Under the pieces are notes generated by a model. That model did not search any database, was not told where the DNA came from, and worked only from the letters and a program-made list of their open reading frames with translations. A stretch of 38,533 nucleotides of DNA from Actinomycetes bacterium (lineage in GTDB: Bacteria > Actinomycetota > Acidimicrobiia > Acidimicrobiales > RAAP-2), in the NCBI GenBank assembly GCA_021799615.1, contig JAJZAC010000015.1:1-38533 (forward strand), given 5' to 3'. The translations under genes and the position numbers were made by a program. Below, in pieces: positions 34,099 to 38,533 of this stretch; position 1 is the stretch's first letter, and every line of letters starts with the position of its first letter.

Positions 34099-34845
34099 AT
34101 GACGAGCACCGCGCCCGCTCCGGCGGTCGGCGATGCCCTCGCCGGCGTGTCCACGATCCTGGTCGTGACGGCCCATCCCGACGACGTCGACTTCGGCGCG
34201 GCCGGCACCGTCGCCACGTGGACGGCGGCGGGCGTGGACGTCGTCTACTGCATCGTCACCGACGGCGACGCCGGCGGTTCCGACCGCTCGGTGAGCCGGG
34301 CCGAGATGGCGGCCACCCGCCGACGGGAACAGCAGGCTGCCGCCGCAGCCCTCGGCGTGCGCGACGTCCGGTTCCTCGGCCACCCCGACGGTCGGCTCAC
34401 CCCGTCGATCGAGCTGCGCCGCGACATCAGCCGCGTGATCCGCCAGGTCCGTCCGGACCGGGTGGTGACCCAGTCGCCCGAGCGCGACTGGCACCGCATC
34501 TATGCCAGCCATCCCGACCACCTGGCCGCCGGCGAGGCGGCTGCCTGCGCCGTCTACCCCGACGCCCGCAATCCCTTCGCCCATCCTGAGTTGCTCGAGG
34601 AGGGCCTGGAACCCCATACCGTGCCCGAGCTGTGGCTGATGGCCACGGCCCGTCCCGACCGGGTGATCGACGTCACCGACCACTTCGACGCCAAGCTGGC
34701 GGCGCTGCGGTCACACGCCAGCCAGATCGGCGAGGGCGACGGGCTGGAGGAGCGGCTGCGGGCGTGGATGTCGGGGACGGCCCTGGCGGGCGGGCTCCCC
34801 GACGGGCGTCTGGCCGAGGCCTTCCTGGTGGTGGACTGCCGGTGA
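34099..34845 (+). CDS. PIG-L family N-acetyl-sugar deacetylase (LmbE-like)
   Basis: A zinc-dependent deacetylase of 248 residues. VVTAHPDDVDF holds the metal ligands H26 and D29 with the catalytic D28, and SHPDHLAAGEA carries the second histidine. CIVTDGDAGGSD and VRFLGHPDGRL follow the PIG-L pattern. Relatives include MshB and Mca of mycothiol metabolism and antibiotic-processing enzymes; no ligase or glycosyltransferase of the mycothiol path is in the window, so the substrate is open. It starts 13 nt after the helicase stop and precedes an amidotransferase by 25 nt. Confidence 0.9.
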   Translation: MTSTAPAPAVGDALAGVSTILVVTAHPDDVDFGAAGTVATWTAAGVDVVYCIVTDGDAGGSDRSVSRAEMAATRRREQQAAAAALGVRDVRFLGHPDGRLTPSIELRRDISRVIRQVRPDRVVTQSPERDWHRIYASHPDHLAAGEAAACAVYPDARNPFAHPELLEEGLEPHTVPELWLMATARPDRVIDVTDHFDAKLAALRSHASQIGEGDGLEERLRAWMSGTALAGGLPDGRLAEAFLVVDCR

Positions 34846-34870
34846 CGGTCCTGACGGGAGCGGCGGGCAG

Positions 34871-35581
34871 GTGACGGCCGGCCGGGTCGCCGTGGTGCAG
34901 CACGTGGCCCACGAGGGGCCCGGCGTGATCGCCGACGCCCTGGCCGGTGCCGGGCTCGAGCCCGTCGTGGTCCGCCTGGACGAGGGGGCGCCGCTCCCCG
35001 AGGTCGGCGACCTGGCCGGGCTGGTGGTCCTGGGGGGTCCCATGGGGGTGCACGACGACGGGGCGTACCCGTGGCTCGCCGCCGAGCGGGTGCTGCTGGC
35101 CGACGCGGTGTCCGCCGGCATCGGCGTGCTCGGGATCTGCCTCGGGGCGCAACAGCTGGCCGCCGCCCTGGGGGCCGGCGTCACCGCCGGCCGGGCACCC
35201 GAGGTGGGCCTGGGCTCCGTGGTCCTGACCGCGGCCGGGCGGCGCGATCCCCTGTTCGGACCCGAGTACGGCGGCCTGGCCCTCCCCGACGTCCCGTGCG
35301 TGCACTGGCACGCCGACACCTTCGAGCTGCCGGACGGGGCGGTGCACCTGGCCGCCACCCGGGCCTACCCCCACCAGGCGTTCCGGGTCGGGGCGCGCGC
35401 CTACGGGCTGCAGTTCCACCTCGAGGTGGACGCCGGGTTGGCTGCTGCGTGGTCGCCGCACCTGCCGGCGGGTGCCGCACTCGATCCGTTGCGGTTGGCC
35501 GAGGTCACGGCCACCGGGCGGCGGGTGCTGGGCCGGTTCGCCGGCCTGGTGGCGGGCGAGCCGGTGGGAGCTCACCGGTGA
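34871..35581 (+). CDS. Class I glutamine amidotransferase-like protein
   Basis: A 236-residue stand-alone GATase1 domain. VVLGGPMGVHDD, then the nucleophile elbow LGICLGAQQLAAAL (Cys90) and GLQFHLEVD (His and Glu) give the full triad. It belongs with the GMP-synthase-like group of free amidotransferase domains, some of which are gamma-glutamyl hydrolases. No synthase partner is adjacent. GTG 34871 is used. The stop overlaps the next gene's start (GTGA, 35578-35581), which implies coupling. Confidence 0.87.
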   Translation: MTAGRVAVVQHVAHEGPGVIADALAGAGLEPVVVRLDEGAPLPEVGDLAGLVVLGGPMGVHDDGAYPWLAAERVLLADAVSAGIGVLGICLGAQQLAAALGAGVTAGRAPEVGLGSVVLTAAGRRDPLFGPEYGGLALPDVPCVHWHADTFELPDGAVHLAATRAYPHQAFRVGARAYGLQFHLEVDAGLAAAWSPHLPAGAALDPLRLAEVTATGRRVLGRFAGLVAGEPVGAHR

Positions 35582-36288
35582 CCCCGTCGGCACCGGCCGC
35601 GCCGGCACCGGCCGCGCCGGCACCGGCCGGAGCATCGCCGCCCTCCACCGCGGTCAAGCCGCGCCTGCGGGGCGTCCTCCACGAGGTGGCCGCCTACGTG
35701 GCCGTGGCCGCCGGCTTCGGGCTGGTGCTGGCGGCACCCACCGCCGGCGCTACCGTCGCCGTTACCGTCTACGCCGTGGCCGTCGTCGCGCTCTTCGGCG
35801 TGAGCGCCTTGTTCCACCGCAGGACGTGGGGCCCGGCCGGGCGCCGGAGGATGCGCCGTGCCGACCACTCGACGATCTTCGTGGCCATCGCCGGCTCCTA
35901 CACGGCCGTCGGTGGGCTGGCCCTGACCGGCACACCACGCACCGCGCTCCTGGTGACGGTGTGGGTGGGGGCGGCGGTCGGCATCGCCCTCCGGCAGCTG
36001 TGGCTGGATGCCCCGAAGTGGGTGGTGGCCCTGCCCTACGTCGTGGTGGGGTGGTCGGCGCTCCTCGTCCTGCCCCCGCTGTTCCACGCGCTGCGCGTGA
36101 CCGGCTCGGTGCTCCTCCTCCTCGGCGGTATCGCCTACTCGGCCGGCGCCGTCGTCTACGCGGCCAAGCGCCCCAACCCGGTCCCGGGCGTCTTCGGCTA
36201 CCACGAGGTGTTCCACGCCTGCACGCTCGTCGGTGCCGCCCTCCACTACGTCGTGATCGCCGGCTTCTGCCTGCCCCTCGTCCGGTGA
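35578..36288 (+). CDS. TrhA/hemolysin III-family membrane protein (PAQR fold)
   Basis: A seven-helix protein of 236 residues with the PAQR histidine/aspartate metal site: SALFHRRTW, RADHSTIFVAIAGSYT and YHEVFHACTLVGAALHY. Bacterial members help hold membrane fluidity or are annotated as hemolysin III. The N-terminus (to about residue 26) is a Pro/Ala spacer coded by a 15-bp tandem repeat at 35590-35629. GTG 35578 overlaps the amidotransferase stop, and its own stop overlaps the lipoprotein start by 4 nt, so the three genes are translationally linked. Confidence 0.9.
   Translation: MTPSAPAAPAPAAPAPAGASPPSTAVKPRLRGVLHEVAAYVAVAAGFGLVLAAPTAGATVAVTVYAVAVVALFGVSALFHRRTWGPAGRRRMRRADHSTIFVAIAGSYTAVGGLALTGTPRTALLVTVWVGAAVGIALRQLWLDAPKWVVALPYVVVGWSALLVLPPLFHALRVTGSVLLLLGGIAYSAGAVVYAAKRPNPVPGVFGYHEVFHACTLVGAALHYVVIAGFCLPLVR
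35590..35629 (+). repeat. 15-bp coding tandem repeat
   Basis: The unit GCACCGGCCGCGCCG occurs twice and then in part a third time, coding for repeated APAAP in the N-terminal spacer of the TrhA-like protein. Copy-number change would keep the reading frame. Confidence 0.75.
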
Positions 36289-37706
36289 GGCGCCGGGGGG
36301 TGGCGACCGCCGGTGCCGTACTGGCCGCCGTCCTGACCGGCTCGGTGCTGAGCGCGTGCTCGAGCCCTCCGAGTCCTCGAGCCGACCCGCCGGCCGACGC
36401 CCCCGTGGTCCCCGCCTACACCCAGACGTGCGCCCCCGGTGTCGACGACCACGGGCCGTGCCTGCAGGTGACCCTGGCCGCCGTCGACCATGCCCGCGCC
36501 GCCGAAGGCCTCGGCCCCCTGGCCGTCCCGGCCGACTTCGGGCGCCTGCCGATCGCCGCCCAGGTGCTCGACGTGGTCGACCAGGAGCGGGTCGACCGGG
36601 GGCTCGCCCCGTTCGTGGGCGCCTCGGCAGCGCTCGACCGCCTGGCGGTGGCGGCGGCCCGGCGGGACCAGGCGCCCGGGCTACCGGGGGCGCCGGTCAC
36701 GGCGGCGGCCAGCCAGTGGATCGGCGGCGTGGCCAACGGGCTCGACGCCGACATGCAGTGGCTCTACGAGGACGGTCCCGGTAGCGGAGCACCGGGCTGC
36801 CGGACGCCCGCCGGCACCGGGTGCTGGGCCGACCGGCACCGGGTCCTCGCCGCCTACGGCCCGGGCACCGCCGTGCTCGGGGTCGGCGAGATCCCCACGG
36901 CCGACACCTCGCCGGACGACCAGGGCGGCCCGTCGCTGGCCGTGGTGTTCGCGGCCACGCCCTCGGTGGGGGCCACCCCGTTCACCTGGGCCGGGCTCCG
37001 CGCCGACCTGGCCCGGGGCCGCCTCGTCCCCAGCCGGACGCCGCCGGCGCACGAGTCCCTGACCGGGATCGCCGACCCGCCGGCCAACGTGGCGCCGGAG
37101 CCCGACTTCCCCCGGGTGTGCGCCCCGGCGGGCCTCGACTCGTCGGCCCGCTGCCTCGGCGCCGTGCTGGCCGCCGTGGACCACGCCCGCGCCCTCGAAG
37201 GGGTGCGCCCCATGGTCCTGCCCGCCGGCTTCGGGTCGATGCCGGTGCCCGAGCAGATCTTCGTGGCCGTGAACCTGGAGCGGGTCGACCGCGGTCTGGC
37301 GCCGTTCGCCGGCATGACCTCGGCGCTCGACGCCAACGCGACCGACGGTGCGGTGACGGCCAACGATCCGCCCGATCCGGGCCGGACGTACCTCATCTCC
37401 GACGGCGAGTGGGCCGGCGGCTCGGCCAACGGTCTCGACGCCGTCTACGGGTGGATGTACGACGACGGCGTGGGCAGCGGCAACCTGGACTGCACCCGCG
37501 CCGGCCAGTCCGGCTGCTGGGGGCACCGCCACGGGATCCTCGACGACTTCGGCACGGTGGGCACCCTGGTGATGGGGGCGGCCGTCGACCCGACCGGCGA
37601 CACCAACCGGGGCGACCGTGGCGGCACGTCGATGGCCGCCACCCTGGCCGAGACCTCCTCGCCGGTCACGTCGTTCGTGGTCCGCTGGCCCCTCGGCGCG
37701 TCGTGA
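36285..37706 (+). CDS. Lipoprotein with two tandem CAP-like domains
   Basis: 473 residues. A signal peptide (RRRGVATAG then a hydrophobic core) ends in the lipobox LSAC, giving lipidation at C25. The mature part is two copies of one domain (about residues 47-240 and 278-460). Each copy has a Cys pair at its start, the shared block LAAVDHARA, then ERVDRGLAPF, then GG-ANGLDA with D/EDG-GSG, and finally GCW-HR. ERxDRGLxPF and GHRxxIL resemble the CAP/SCP fold, but this is distant. Four cysteines per copy are placed for disulfides. A surface role is likely; activity is unknown. GTG 36285 overlaps the TrhA stop. Confidence 0.75.
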   Translation: MRRRGVATAGAVLAAVLTGSVLSACSSPPSPRADPPADAPVVPAYTQTCAPGVDDHGPCLQVTLAAVDHARAAEGLGPLAVPADFGRLPIAAQVLDVVDQERVDRGLAPFVGASAALDRLAVAAARRDQAPGLPGAPVTAAASQWIGGVANGLDADMQWLYEDGPGSGAPGCRTPAGTGCWADRHRVLAAYGPGTAVLGVGEIPTADTSPDDQGGPSLAVVFAATPSVGATPFTWAGLRADLARGRLVPSRTPPAHESLTGIADPPANVAPEPDFPRVCAPAGLDSSARCLGAVLAAVDHARALEGVRPMVLPAGFGSMPVPEQIFVAVNLERVDRGLAPFAGMTSALDANATDGAVTANDPPDPGRTYLISDGEWAGGSANGLDAVYGWMYDDGVGSGNLDCTRAGQSGCWGHRHGILDDFGTVGTLVMGAAVDPTGDTNRGDRGGTSMAATLAETSSPVTSFVVRWPLGAS

Positions 37707-37725
37707 CCCGAGGGCCCGCCGGCGG

Positions 37726-38010
37726 TCAGGCCTCGTCCGGCTCGTAGCCGGCACCGGCCAGCATGCGGCGGACGTCCACCACCTGCTGGTCGTCGAGGTC
37801 GCGGTGGCGGAGGACGTCGAACATCTGGGTCTCGGAGCCGACGGTCACCGAGTAGCGGCCCTCGTGGCGTTCCTCGACGGTGCCCACCCGTTCGAGGAGG
37901 CCGAGGACGTCGTGCCACTGCACGTTGTGACTGGTGGGGTGGGCGAAGAGCCGCTCGAGCGTCGCCCGGTGGTGACCGTCGAGCCGTTGCTCGCCGTCGG
38001 TGGTGCCCAT
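37726..38010 (-). CDS. Small HicA-like conserved protein
   Basis: 94 residues. HPTSHNVQWHDVLGLLERVGTV, RYSVTVGSETQMF and VDVRRMLAGAGYEPDE follow the HicA-like double-stranded-RNA-binding pattern of helix, beta hairpin, helix. The usual HicA catalytic GSH motif is lacking and there is no HicB antitoxin gene beside it, so a toxin role is unlikely. Similar proteins occur widely in actinomycetes with no known function, as I recall. ATG 38010 is preceded by GAGGAGG 6 nt away. Confidence 0.75.
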   Translation of the reverse strand: MGTTDGEQRLDGHHRATLERLFAHPTSHNVQWHDVLGLLERVGTVEERHEGRYSVTVGSETQMFDVLRHRDLDDQQVVDVRRMLAGAGYEPDEA

Positions 38011-38155
38011 CTCTGCCTCCTCGTGCGAAACGCTGCGTGACCCGACCGTCGGGGCGTGTGACCCGTGCGCCGGGGCGCCGTACCCCGAGCGTAGCGGGGG
38101 TCACCTGCCCGCCTCGCCGGAGCGCGGGACGTGCCGGTCTGTGGCACCGTGGGGG

Positions 38156-38533
38156 ATGGCCTTTCCCGACGTGCGCTGGGGTTCGGAGAACTCGCCCCTC
38201 CGTGGACCCATGGTCGCCTTCGCTGCCACCCGTGCCGGCTCGTGGCTGGTCCGGCCGCTCACCCCGCTCGACCGCCGAATCCTCCAGCGCTCGCACGGCC
38301 GCTACACGGCACTCGGCCCGATGGGCGCGCCCGTCCTGCTGCTGACCACGCGCGGCTCCCGTTCCGGCCAGCCACGCACGACACCCCTCCTCTACGCCCG
38401 CGACGCCGACGACCTGGTCGTCGTCGGCTCCAACTTCGGACAGGAGCACCACCCGGCGTGGACGGGCAACCTGCTCGCCGATCCCCACGCGGTGGTGACC
38501 ATCGGCGGCACCGACGTGCCGGCCATTGCCACC
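38156..38533 (+). CDS. Deazaflavin (F420)-dependent nitroreductase-family protein, DDN type, 3' end missing
   Basis: The first 126 residues are visible; the frame is open to the window end. LLLTTRGSRSGQPRTTPLLY and VVGSNFGQEHHPAWTGNLLA are the two hallmarks of DDN-type F420H2-dependent reductases. These split-barrel enzymes reduce quinones or nitro compounds in mycobacteria. With the FrhB-like gene upstream, it shows that this organism uses F420. ATG 38156 is preceded by a run of five G; CACCGT (38145-38150) lies 5 nt upstream and might be a leaderless -10. The 145-bp gap before it holds nothing else recognised. Confidence 0.88.
   Translation, partial: MAFPDVRWGSENSPLRGPMVAFAATRAGSWLVRPLTPLDRRILQRSHGRYTALGPMGAPVLLLTTRGSRSGQPRTTPLLYARDADDLVVVGSNFGQEHHPAWTGNLLADPHAVVTIGGTDVPAIAT

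Noticed and set aside
37726-38010. HicA toxin of a toxin-antitoxin pair
   Set aside because: No HicB-like neighbour is present and the catalytic His context of HicA is missing.

Overview
The window is chromosomal DNA of very high G+C with densely packed genes and many GTG starts. It looks like an actinomycete, probably an uncultured member of the Acidimicrobiia. That placement is inferred from the protein types: a WhiB factor, a PdtaS-like kinase, a DUF3107 protein, the SCO1664/DUF3090/phosphomutase-like trio, F420-linked proteins, leaderless promoters and a SufR-type regulator. I see no prophage, insertion sequence, CRISPR array, tRNA or rRNA. This is ordinary core and accessory chromosome with 39 protein genes, the first and last cut by the window ends.

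Layout: (1) 1-609 is the end of a membrane-anchored TPR protein. (2) 631-3809 is an iron-sulfur assembly locus: a cysteine desulfurase and a SufR-like regulator on the minus strand, divergent from the carrier ATPase Mrp. (3) 3819-4979 is a dGTPase. (4) 5079-10665 is a plus-strand run with DUF3107, two ArsA/Get3-like ATPases, an O-methyltransferase, a PHP phosphatase and a PdtaS-like histidine kinase, meeting a convergent OmpR-type regulator (10702-11457). (5) 11619-15831 is a disaccharide phosphorolysis cassette: a beta-phosphoglucomutase-like HAD enzyme, a small flavin-fold protein, a GH65 phosphorylase and a universal-stress-like protein. (6) 15894-17221 holds a WhiB1-like gene and a divergent glycerophosphodiesterase, with a perfect CRP-type palindrome between them. 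(7) 17301-19074 is etfB-etfA, ending in a strong hairpin. (8) 19286-21848 is an MBOAT/SGNH pair for surface O-acylation. (9) 21870-24488 is the SCO1664-family kinase-like protein, DUF3090 and a histidine phosphatase, divergent from a family 5 uracil-DNA glycosylase. (10) 24515-26914 is an MMPL transporter. (11) 27029-30110 is an FrhB-like F420 protein divergent from an Fpg/Nei glycosylase, then a membrane protein. (12) 30138-32613 is bcp divergent from thiC, which carries a TPP riboswitch. (13) 32853-37706 is a DEAD-box helicase with a long leader, a PIG-L deacetylase, an amidotransferase, a TrhA/hemolysin-III protein and a duplicated-domain lipoprotein. (14) 37726-38533 is a HicA-like small protein and the start of an F420-dependent (DDN-type) reductase.

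Promoter architecture is the most consistent structural signal. Several starts lie 6-8 nt behind a TANNNT hexamer, implying leaderless mRNAs. At three divergent gene pairs two such promoters sit within a few tens of bases of each other, and at two of the pairs the hexamers overlap. The most interesting gene set of unknown function is the kinase-like/DUF3090/phosphatase trio. The most interesting regulatory site is the CRP palindrome in front of whiB, an arrangement also known at M. tuberculosis whiB1. All calls come from reading the sequence; no database search was run.
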